From Limosilactobacillus oris (GTDB lineage: Bacteria > Bacillota > Bacilli > Lactobacillales > Lactobacillaceae): a stretch of DNA of 64,000 bases. Under the pieces are notes generated by a model. That model ran no database searches, was not told the DNA's origin, and worked only from the letters and a program-made list of their open reading frames with translations. A program made the translations under genes and the position numbers. Shown piece by piece: positions 32,333-39,652 of the stretch (positions are counted from its first letter, which is position 1; the number at the start of each line of letters is the position of its first letter). Where the stretch lies: positions 496,001-560,000 of the forward strand of contig NZ_CP104398.1 in NCBI RefSeq assembly GCF_025311495.1, in the 5' to 3' direction.

Positions 32333-33262
32333 TTACTTTTTTAACCAATCATCGACGACCGACTTAATATCTTGAATCGTATCCTGCCCGCTAACCAGGT
32401 CAAACCAGTGTACCGGCATCCGGTTCCTAAACCAGGTGAGCTGTCGTTTCGCATAGTGGCGCGAGTCCAACTTGATTTTGGCAACCGCCTCATCCAGGCT
32501 GCACCGGCCCGCAAAGTAGTCAAAAAGTTCGTGGTAGCCAATTCCCTTTCCCGCTGGCAGCTGGGGGCCGCCTTGCTCATACAGCCAGCGTGTTTCCTCT
32601 ACCAGTCCATGGTGAACCATCTGATCCACCCGGGCGTTGATACGGTCATACAGGACCGGCCGGGCAGTATTAAGGCCAATCAGTAGGAAGTCCGCCTGCC
32701 GTTCTCCCTGTGGCTGCTCGGAAAAAGGCCGTCCCGTTTTTTCAATCACTTCCAGGGCCCGAACTAACCGCCGCTGGTTGCCAACCGGAATTTTCCTGCT
32801 AGCGGCCGGGTCAAGCTGCGCCAGCTGCTCCCACAGGTAAGCATTCCCCTTCTCCGCGGCAAGCCGTTCCCAGCGAGCCCGGATTGGCGATTCCTCACCT
32901 TCGCCCTCGTCCTGGTCATCCCCTAAGGCCAGGTTGTCAGTGAGGCTCTGAATATACAATCCCGTTCCCCCCGCGATAATTGGGAGGCGGTGGCGCTGAG
33001 TGATCTCCTCAATCCACCGACTGGCCTCCTGCTTAAAGCGGGCCGCCGAATACTGCTGGTCAACGTCGCAAATATCGATTAAGTGATGGGGAATCCCCGC
33101 CCTTTCCGCAGGCGTGACTTTTGCGGTCCCGATATCCAAGTGCCGGTAAACCTGCATAGAGTCGCCGGAAATCACCTCCCCGTCTTCCTGACGCGCTAAT
33201 TCGATTGAAAGTGCCGTTTTACCGACCGCGGTCGGACCAACGATTGCAATTACTTTATCCAT
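32333..33262 (-). CDS. miaA: tRNA dimethylallyltransferase
   Basis: 309 residues. Adds a dimethylallyl group to A37 of tRNAs reading UNN codons. P-loop IVGPTAVGKTALS at the N-terminus, GDSMQVYRHLDIGTAK near 35, PHHLIDICD near 65 and IAGGTGLYIQSL near 100 are all typical. Start at 33262 (ATG); the TTG two codons upstream is not needed, with AAGGAAG in the right place. It lies upstream of glnA, as often in Bacillota. Confidence 0.95.
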   Translation of the reverse strand: MDKVIAIVGPTAVGKTALSIELARQEDGEVISGDSMQVYRHLDIGTAKVTPAERAGIPHHLIDICDVDQQYSAARFKQEASRWIEEITQRHRLPIIAGGTGLYIQSLTDNLALGDDQDEGEGEESPIRARWERLAAEKGNAYLWEQLAQLDPAASRKIPVGNQRRLVRALEVIEKTGRPFSEQPQGERQADFLLIGLNTARPVLYDRINARVDQMVHHGLVEETRWLYEQGGPQLPAGKGIGYHELFDYFAGRCSLDEAVAKIKLDSRHYAKRQLTWFRNRMPVHWFDLVSGQDTIQDIKSVVDDWLKK

Positions 33263-33365
33263 AACCAACTTCCTTATAAACTCGTAAATTTTCTGATAAT
33301 GACTGGCAAAAACGGCCTTCTTCGCTCATAATAGTGGTAAGTTAACTAATAAGGAGGAATGCCTG

Positions 33366-33542
33366 ATGAAACAAGTTACCAAAGGATTTTTGATTGGTAC
33401 CGCCTCAACTCTTGCCGCAATCGCCAGCGGGGTGTTTGCTTTTCACAAGACCGTGATTAAGCCGGTCGAAGAAGAAGAAATTAAATTTGATGAGAACCGC
33501 CGGGCAGCTAACCGGAAAAACCGGTCCGCACACCAACTTTAA
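33366..33542 (+). CDS. DUF3042 family protein
   Basis: 58 residues. The pattern TKGFLIGTASTLAAIASGVFAF (N-terminal membrane helix), HKTVIKPVEEEE and a basic Arg/Asn-rich end matches DUF3042, a small conserved protein of lactobacilli of unknown function. AAGGAGG precedes the ATG. It is read divergently from miaA and ends at a bidirectional terminator. Confidence 0.8.
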   Translation: MKQVTKGFLIGTASTLAAIASGVFAFHKTVIKPVEEEEIKFDENRRAANRKNRSAHQL

Positions 33543-33562
33543 TTACCTTCACTATTATATAA

Positions 33563-33604
33563 AAAATGGCATGGTGACCAACTGCGATCACCATGCCATT
33601 TTTT
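33563..33604. terminator. Bidirectional intrinsic terminator
   Basis: AAAAATGGCATGGTGA and TCACCATGCCATTTTTT form a perfect long stem between the convergent DUF3042 gene and the rhodanese-like gene. Confidence 0.85.
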
Positions 33605-34017
33605 TAATACTTGGCTTTCTTTGTCTTGCCATCCCACTCCCGGTAGCCATCGCGAAGAATGTAAAGGTTGTGGTAGCCATGCTTACCCAGAAACGCTACC
33701 GCCTGCGTACTCAGCGTCATCGTTTCATCATAGAGGTAGATCGGCATATCCTTTCGCAATTCACCATACTGCTGCCGCAGGTAGATGTACGGCAGGTTGC
33801 GGGCGCCCAAGATGTGCCCAGCTTTAAAGTCATTTTCCTGGCGGAGGTCAATCACCTGGGCCTTCCGCATTCCCTTTCGGAAGTCCTCCTGGTCTAGAAC
33901 GGTTGCATAATGTTTCCGGCGCCAGTTTTGGAAGCCCCAGCTAAACAACCATACTAGGATGATTACCGCCACTAGGAGGTTAATCGTCAATAACGTTTTA
34001 CTAATTCCTAAAATCAC
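33604..34017 (-). CDS. Membrane-anchored rhodanese-like protein, catalytic Cys lost
   Basis: 137 residues. An N-terminal membrane span (about 8-28) is followed by a rhodanese domain: VIDLRQENDFKAGHILGARN, PIYLYDETMTLSTQAVAFL and LRDGYREWDG. At the active-site loop, where active enzymes have Cys (CxxGxR), this protein has YDETMTLS, so sulfur transfer is unlikely and a binding role is more probable. It is paired with glk, as for the YqhL-type proteins of Bacillota. Confidence 0.85.
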   Translation of the reverse strand: MILGISKTLLTINLLVAVIILVWLFSWGFQNWRRKHYATVLDQEDFRKGMRKAQVIDLRQENDFKAGHILGARNLPYIYLRQQYGELRKDMPIYLYDETMTLSTQAVAFLGKHGYHNLYILRDGYREWDGKTKKAKY

Positions 34018-34033
34018 TTTTCCCGCTCCTTAT

Positions 34034-35002
34034 TTAGGCTTCTGCAAATTGACGGGCCAGTGAAGCGGCACCGATTACCCCGGCGTCGTTTCCTAATTCA
34101 GCCAGCTTCAGAGTTGTGGAAGTCCGCACAGTCGGGAAGGCAAATTGTTCAAAGTTCTTTTGAACCCGCTTCAAGAGGAAGTCCCCCGCAGCGGAAACCC
34201 CACCACCGATAACCAGGAATTCTGGGTTCAGGGCATTGGATAAGTTTGCACAGGCTAATCCCAGGTAGAAGGCCACTTCGTCAACAACGGTGTTGGCGAG
34301 GTAGTCGTTTTGCTTGGCAAGGTCAAAGACAATCTTAGAGGTGATTTCATCGCCGTTGTCGATCATGGCCTTCAACCGGCTGTTCCCCTCGTATTCTTCT
34401 GCCTTGTCCTGGGCGATGTGAACAACCCCGGTAGCGGAAGCATACTGTTCCAGACAACCGTGGTTACCACAAGTACACAGGTATCCATTTGGCTTAACAA
34501 TCATGTGACCAACTTCACCACCAGCACCGACAATTCCGTGAACCAGCTTACCGTTGGAAATCAGGCCACCACCGACACCGGTCCCCAGAGTAATGAAGGC
34601 CACATCGTCACCTTCATTGCCGGCACCCTTCCAACGTTCACCCAGCGCAGCAACGTTGGCGTCGTTGTCCAGAGCAAACTTCATGCCGGTGCCCTCTTCA
34701 ATCTGTTCCTTAACGTGCTGAGTGGTCTTCCAGTTCAAATTGAAGGCCCCCACGACGGTACCTTCTTCCCGGTCAATGGTTCCAGGGGTCCCCATCCCGA
34801 TTCCGATGAACTGGTCCGGACTCATCTTGTAAAGGTCCAGGTGGTGGTTAATCGAATCAATGATATCAGGAACAATGTGGGAACCATCATCCAAAATGTT
34901 AGTCCGAATTGACCACTTCTGTTGAATTTCCCCATCCTGCGTCAGGATTGCAAACTTAATCGTGGTCCCACCAAGATCTACACCAAATAACTTTTTTGCC
35001 AT
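34034..35002 (-). CDS. glk: Glucokinase, ROK family
   Basis: 322 residues. It phosphorylates intracellular glucose. ATP site FGVDLGGTTIKFAIL at the N-terminus; zinc-binding CTCGNHGCLEQYASA near residue 180; GAGGEVGHM before it. Length and motifs match Bacillota glucokinases. It is co-directional with yqgQ and the rhomboid gene, the standard arrangement in this group. Confidence 0.95.
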   Translation of the reverse strand: MAKKLFGVDLGGTTIKFAILTQDGEIQQKWSIRTNILDDGSHIVPDIIDSINHHLDLYKMSPDQFIGIGMGTPGTIDREEGTVVGAFNLNWKTTQHVKEQIEEGTGMKFALDNDANVAALGERWKGAGNEGDDVAFITLGTGVGGGLISNGKLVHGIVGAGGEVGHMIVKPNGYLCTCGNHGCLEQYASATGVVHIAQDKAEEYEGNSRLKAMIDNGDEITSKIVFDLAKQNDYLANTVVDEVAFYLGLACANLSNALNPEFLVIGGGVSAAGDFLLKRVQKNFEQFAFPTVRTSTTLKLAELGNDAGVIGAASLARQFAEA

Positions 35003-35033
35003 GTTTTCTTCCTCCTCAAAACTTTCACTCTAT

Positions 35034-35273
35034 TTAATACAAACGGCCACTTTTTTCCCGGAACTGCTCCTCACGGTGTTCCTTTCGTAGGACAATCTTC
35101 GCTTTCATGTACACCTGCCGGTCAATTACCCCCGATTGGTAGAGGTTATCCAGCTCAATCGCCATCAGCTCGATGTCGTACAACCGTTTGCCCACATACA
35201 CAAAGACGTTAAACTCTTTTAATAACTGCTGGACATCGTATAGTGTCCGGTATTCACGCGGTAAACTTGCCAT
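35034..35273 (-). CDS. yqgQ: YqgQ family protein (DUF910)
   Basis: 79 residues. TLYDVQQLLKEFNVFVYVG and DIELMAIELDNLYQSG are the family signature; a small three-helix protein thought to bind single-stranded nucleic acid. It is conserved between the rhomboid gene and glk. Confidence 0.9.
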   Translation of the reverse strand: MASLPREYRTLYDVQQLLKEFNVFVYVGKRLYDIELMAIELDNLYQSGVIDRQVYMKAKIVLRKEHREEQFREKSGRLY

Positions 35274-35277
35274 TTAA

Positions 35278-35937
35278 TCAGCTCACTTTTATAAACAGGA
35301 CCAGGATACCAGCCACCAGGACCAGGGTAGCTAACGTCCGTTCGATGACGTTCACCCGTCCTAAGCGGGGTGCCCCGACCAGGTAGGCCAGTAGGAAACC
35401 ACCGATAAAGCCGCCGAGGTGCCCCGCAAGGTCGATCCCCGGTACCATCAAATCGGTCACGATATTCAGGACTACCAGAATCAAAAACTGCTGACTCAGC
35501 ATTCGCAACGCCTGATTTTCCCGGAAACTGGCCCCTAACATGATGAAGGCACCAAACAACCCGAAAATCCCGGTACTTGCACCGGCCGAAATCCCGGCTG
35601 GCAGCCAGTAGGCACTCATCAGGTTTCCGACCACTGCACTGCCCAGGTAAATTACCAGCAGCCGCCAATGACCAAAAAGCTGTTCAATGTACATTCCAAT
35701 AAAGTACAGGGTAATACTATTGATCAGCAGGTGCGCAAAACCGATGTGAACGAAGACGGGCGTAATCAACCGCCACCATTCACCGGCTTGCAGGGCGGCC
35801 GACTGTAAGGCACCAAACCGGAGCAGCACTGCCGGGTTTGTCGACCCACCGGCTAGGGTCATCAGCAGGTAGATAATTACCTGAATCGCAATCAGCGTGA
35901 CCGTAACCGGGTTGTCCTTCCACACACTATTCCTCAT
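35278..35937 (-). CDS. Rhomboid-family intramembrane serine protease
   Basis: 219 residues with about six membrane spans. The catalytic Ser lies in GASTGIFGLFGAF and the catalytic His in LAGHLGGFIGGFLLAYLVG. HLLINSITLYFIG is the conserved first-loop region. It matches the core of B. subtilis YqgP/GluP without its soluble N-terminal part. Start: ATG at 35937; the TTG just before touches the upstream stop. Confidence 0.9.
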   Translation of the reverse strand: MRNSVWKDNPVTVTLIAIQVIIYLLMTLAGGSTNPAVLLRFGALQSAALQAGEWWRLITPVFVHIGFAHLLINSITLYFIGMYIEQLFGHWRLLVIYLGSAVVGNLMSAYWLPAGISAGASTGIFGLFGAFIMLGASFRENQALRMLSQQFLILVVLNIVTDLMVPGIDLAGHLGGFIGGFLLAYLVGAPRLGRVNVIERTLATLVLVAGILVLFIKVS

Positions 35938-35940
35938 CAA

Positions 35941-36495
35941 CTAACGCTCCGCTAGCGTGAGAACCTGGTCAACCGGTTGGTCGTGCGCCTCACTCACCCA
36001 TTCATCAGCATCAGCCAGTTGAGTTGGCAAGGCCAGGGCAATGGTTTTCCCATGGTAATTAGTCAGGTAGCGGTCATAGTAGCCCCCACCAAACCCTAGC
36101 CGGCGGCCAGTCGCCGTAAAGGCTACTCCGGGAACGACCATCAGGTCAATTTCATCCGGTCCGAAAACACGGCCCTCCTTCGGCTCAAGAATACCAAAGC
36201 CGGATTCCTCAAAGGTCGAGTTTTCCTTTAGCTCAACAAACTCCATCTGCCGCTTGGGTAGGGTTCGGGGAACCACTACTGTCCGCCCCTCATGCCGGGC
36301 ATGAAGAATTAACGGGGCCGTGTCAATTTCAAACGATTGACTAAGGGTCAAGGCAATGACCTTGGCCCCCATCCATGCCGCCTGGTCATACAGTTCCGAT
36401 GCCAGCGCCTGTTCCTCTTTCAGACGGGTGTTAACATCCAACTGTTGAAGCCGGGCGATGTAAGCCTGACGTAGTTCTGACTTTGAAGACGTCAT
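35941..36495 (-). CDS. 5-formyltetrahydrofolate cyclo-ligase
   Basis: 184 residues. It converts 5-formyl-THF to 5,10-methenyl-THF using ATP. The C-terminal motif RLGFGGGYYDRYL is diagnostic; VVPRTLPKRQMEFVEL and DLMVVPGVAFTATG are conserved. It is immediately upstream of the rhomboid gene, as in many Bacillota (YqgN next to YqgP). Confidence 0.93.
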   Translation of the reverse strand: MTSSKSELRQAYIARLQQLDVNTRLKEEQALASELYDQAAWMGAKVIALTLSQSFEIDTAPLILHARHEGRTVVVPRTLPKRQMEFVELKENSTFEESGFGILEPKEGRVFGPDEIDLMVVPGVAFTATGRRLGFGGGYYDRYLTNYHGKTIALALPTQLADADEWVSEAHDQPVDQVLTLAER

Positions 36496-36611
36496 TATTC
36501 TACAATCTCCCCTTTATACTAAGATGATAAACGGTTTCAACAATTTATTATCACCGCTCGTTATCTTTTTTGCAAGCGTTTTTTCTAGTTCTCACTTAAT
36601 TTACAGCCGGG

Positions 36612-36941
36612 CTATTTTTGGTCTAGGCGGTCGTAGAGGGCCACTAGCTCTTCCGCCAGGTCAACATAGGTGATTGCCGTCATCAAATGGTCTTGGGCGT
36701 GAACAAGCAAGAGGGTCAGCTGGACAGTCTTTCCCTGGGCCTCAGCCGTCAACATGGTCGTCTGCACGTTATGGGCCGCAGTCAGTTTTTCCCGGGCTGC
36801 GGTGAGTTTTTCCTTTGCCAGGTCAAGGTCACCATTACGGGCTGCGGTGAGCGCTTGGTGCGCCAAGTCCTTGGCATCCCCCGCGCTGACCATCAGCTGC
36901 ATCGCCTGACCAATACTTTCGTTATCATTTTCTGCTGCCAT
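36612..36941 (-). CDS. Orphan PTS lactose/cellobiose-type IIA component
   Basis: 109 residues of three long helices. The phosphorylated His is in LLVHAQDHLMTAITYVDLA near residue 80. It matches the PTS IIA Lac family, which takes phosphate from HPr and passes it to IIB; no IIB or IIC gene lies nearby. Start at 36941 with GAGGAAG; the frame extends to 36977 without a good ribosome site. Confidence 0.82.
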   Translation of the reverse strand: MAAENDNESIGQAMQLMVSAGDAKDLAHQALTAARNGDLDLAKEKLTAAREKLTAAHNVQTTMLTAEAQGKTVQLTLLLVHAQDHLMTAITYVDLAEELVALYDRLDQK

Positions 36942-36975
36942 TCGTTCTTCCTCGCTTCTTATAGTCCCTTGTGAC

Positions 36976-37016
36976 AAAAAAATCCCGCTAATAGCACAGG
37001 CTATTGGCAGGATTAG
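36976..37016 (-). terminator. rpmG terminator
   Basis: Minus-strand ATCCTGCCAATAGC pairs with GCTATTAGCGGGAT (two weak pairs) and runs into T7. Confidence 0.7.
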
Positions 37017-37024
37017 TAAACTAA

Positions 37025-37174
37025 TTACTTAGTTTCACGGTGTAAGGTCACCTTTTGTTCCCGTGGGCAGTACTTGTTTAATTCAAGACGGTCGGGATTG
37101 TGACGACGGTTCTTACTCGTCAGGTAAGTCCGTTCGTGGCATGAAGTACATTCAAGTGTAATGTTGACACGCAT
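37025..37174 (-). CDS. rpmG: Ribosomal protein bL33
   Basis: 49 residues: [20 protein letters not shown]... and [16 protein letters not shown], the usual L33 size and ending. The first zinc pair is intact (CTSC), while the second keeps only one Cys (YCPRE). Start ATG at 37174 with AGGTTTC. Confidence 0.93.
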   Translation of the reverse strand: MRVNITLECTSCHERTYLTSKNRRHNPDRLELNKYCPREQKVTLHRETK

Positions 37175-37323
37175 GAGTTGAAACCTCCAAACTTATTTTT
37201 AATCTTTAAATGGTTATTTATCGTAACCCTAACTCGTACAACTATATCATTTATTAGCAATTTTGGCTAGTGCTTTGTCAAAGTTTGTTAAGGAAAAAGC
37301 CTTGACAGGAATCTGAGTGACCA

Positions 37324-39411
37324 TTAATTGCTGCTATCATCGGCTTCGCTCGAATTCCGAACCGTCTTCCAGTAGGCCTGGAAAATCTGCTTAGCCATCG
37401 TGATGTTCGCTTCCCCGTTATCGTTGGTTGCTCCCGGAATTGCCAGGGCCACAACTACCTGTGGGTGGTTCGAAGGTGAGTAACCGGCGAAACTCAAAGT
37501 TGTAGTTTCGTGTCCATCTGAAACCGTCTGAGCAGTCCCGGTCTTCCCAGAGATTGACGGCTTAACACTAGCCAAGTTCTTGGCAGTCACGTAAGCGTTG
37601 GTCCCATGGGTAACCAGGTACAGCCCCTGGTGAACAACTTCAAAGTAGGACTTCGGTGCTGGAATCACTTGCTGGACCTGTGGCTGAGTCGTGTATTGAA
37701 CCGGCCCCAACTCACCATTGCTCTTGGTCCCCCGAATCTGCTTAACCACGTAAGGCCGCATCCGGTTCCCGCCATTAGCAATCGTTGACATGTACTGAGC
37801 CAGCTGGATAGTGGTGTACCCGTCATAGTTCCCGTAGGCCAAGTCCAACGCGGAAACGATGTGCTTTGCATCAGACGGCCCTTCGTAACCGGTCGTCTCA
37901 CCCGGAAGGTCGATCCCGGTCTTCTGCCCCAGACCAAACATATTAAAGAAGTAGCGTTCCTTTTGGAAGATACTTGGCTTCATGGTTACCTGCATGCCCG
38001 GCGTGTAGTCCATCTTTCCTTCCTTCATTGCAATCTGCATCATGTAGGAGTTCGACGAAACTTCCAGGGCGGTTGCGGCGTCTACCGCCATATTGGCCCC
38101 ACCATTATGGTTAAACCATGAACTCTTCTGCGTGCTGTTAACCCGGATTGGCTTATCAACCAGGGTGCTGTTTTCGGGGGTAATTACCCCACTCATTAAC
38201 CCGCCCATCACGGTCGCCGGCTTCACAACCGATCCCATCGTAATTGGCTGGTTAATCGCCCCGATTGGGTTGGTCGTCTGCTTTCCCGTCTTGGTATTCC
38301 GGCTGATTCCAGCCATTGCCAGGACGGCTCCCGTATTCGGGTCCATTACCACGGCATAGACACCAGAAGAATAGGCGTTCCCAGCGGCCGCATAGTTTTG
38401 TTCCAGAATCTGTTGAACCTGTTTCTGGAACTTGGAGTTAATGGTTAGGACCAAGTTATCCCCTTTCTTACCAGGGTATTTCAACTTTTCCTTCGTTACA
38501 CTATTACCGCTAGTCGTAACCTCGGTTTGAGACTTGGAACCAGCAAGCGTGGCCTGGAAGCCCTTTTCTAAGTAACTTTGACCAACGCTGTCGTTTCGAG
38601 AATAGCCTTGCGAAAGGAGTGAGTTGACCTCATCACTTGGCAACCCAGCCGTCGACATGCCACCGGTTAGAGCTTGAATTTCCTTTCCCTGAGGATAGTT
38701 CCGGGTCCAGGCCGTTCCAATCTTAACTCCCGGCATTTCACTCAGGTGTTCCCCAACCTCCGAAAGCTCCCGAGAAGTCACTCCGGTTTCCTTGATATAG
38801 GTCGTCGAAAGCGAGTAGGCGCCGCTCATCGCCGCGTAAATTCGCGCATTATTCTTCTGCTGGGCAGTCAGGCGCCAAGCAGACGGGTGCGCGCTCAGGT
38901 AATCGAGGGCTTTATTATACTGCGCATCGTCGGAATCAGTCTCAGAGGTCTTAACGTGCTTCAAGACTTCCTTTAAGCGGCTGCTATCGGCAAGGTAGTA
39001 GTCCTCCTGGTTCCGCTTGGTCAACCGCGAATCCTTATTAGAGACCGTCACGTACCGGCCCAGACGGTTGGCAATCTTGTAAAGGTCGTCTGTCGAAACG
39101 TTAGCGCCTTTAGTATAAGTGATTGCCTGGTGCGTCTGGTTACCCACCAGCACCTTTCCCTGGCTGTCATAGATCATCCCCCGCTGAACATTATTGGTCT
39201 GGATTGTAGTATCTGACCGTTTAACCTCAGCTTTGTAGGCGGTCCCGTTTAGCACCTGTAAGTAAAACAGGCGGCCAGCAAGGGCCAAAAGCAAAATCCC
39301 AACAACCCACAACAGGAAGTTCAGTCGAAAGGGAATAATCGACTGAGCGTTGCGGTTTTTACTATTACGGTGCGAACTAATTGCACTCTTCATTCGCTCA
39401 AAAATTTTCAC
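37324..39411 (-). CDS. pbpB: Class B penicillin-binding protein (PBP2B/FtsI type)
   Basis: 695 residues. One N-terminal membrane anchor (about 32-50), a dimerisation domain and the transpeptidase. The active-site Ser lies in MGSVVKPATVM (SxxK), the second motif is SSNSYM (SxN), and the third is SGKTGTAQTV (KTG). It cross-links septal or peripheral peptidoglycan. It is divergent from the YfhO-type gene and not in a dcw cluster, so it could be a second class B PBP. Confidence 0.9.
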   Translation of the reverse strand: MKIFERMKSAISSHRNSKNRNAQSIIPFRLNFLLWVVGILLLALAGRLFYLQVLNGTAYKAEVKRSDTTIQTNNVQRGMIYDSQGKVLVGNQTHQAITYTKGANVSTDDLYKIANRLGRYVTVSNKDSRLTKRNQEDYYLADSSRLKEVLKHVKTSETDSDDAQYNKALDYLSAHPSAWRLTAQQKNNARIYAAMSGAYSLSTTYIKETGVTSRELSEVGEHLSEMPGVKIGTAWTRNYPQGKEIQALTGGMSTAGLPSDEVNSLLSQGYSRNDSVGQSYLEKGFQATLAGSKSQTEVTTSGNSVTKEKLKYPGKKGDNLVLTINSKFQKQVQQILEQNYAAAGNAYSSGVYAVVMDPNTGAVLAMAGISRNTKTGKQTTNPIGAINQPITMGSVVKPATVMGGLMSGVITPENSTLVDKPIRVNSTQKSSWFNHNGGANMAVDAATALEVSSNSYMMQIAMKEGKMDYTPGMQVTMKPSIFQKERYFFNMFGLGQKTGIDLPGETTGYEGPSDAKHIVSALDLAYGNYDGYTTIQLAQYMSTIANGGNRMRPYVVKQIRGTKSNGELGPVQYTTQPQVQQVIPAPKSYFEVVHQGLYLVTHGTNAYVTAKNLASVKPSISGKTGTAQTVSDGHETTTLSFAGYSPSNHPQVVVALAIPGATNDNGEANITMAKQIFQAYWKTVRNSSEADDSSN

Positions 39412-39652
39412 CGGATCAACTTCTCCTTCATCATAGTGAATACTATTTTACCGTTGGCGAGGTCCTAATTTCAAGCAGTCGCTCTTCCTCATTAGGCCCA
39501 CCAGTCACTAACAAAAAAATAATACTCTTTATTTGTTCAAAAATGAACTCCTTCTGCACAGATTTACTTAATTTTAACTTCCTTGTCGAATTTAAATTAG
39601 CGATTCGTTATATAATAATCACTATGCAAAAAACAAAGGAGTTTTTTTAACA

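Noticed and set aside
35219-35668. 149-aa minus-strand frame
   Set aside because: Out-of-frame shadow of the rhomboid gene; low-quality composition.
39381-39650. 89-aa frame between pbpB and yfhO
   Set aside because: Covers the divergent promoter region; no family and no ribosome site.
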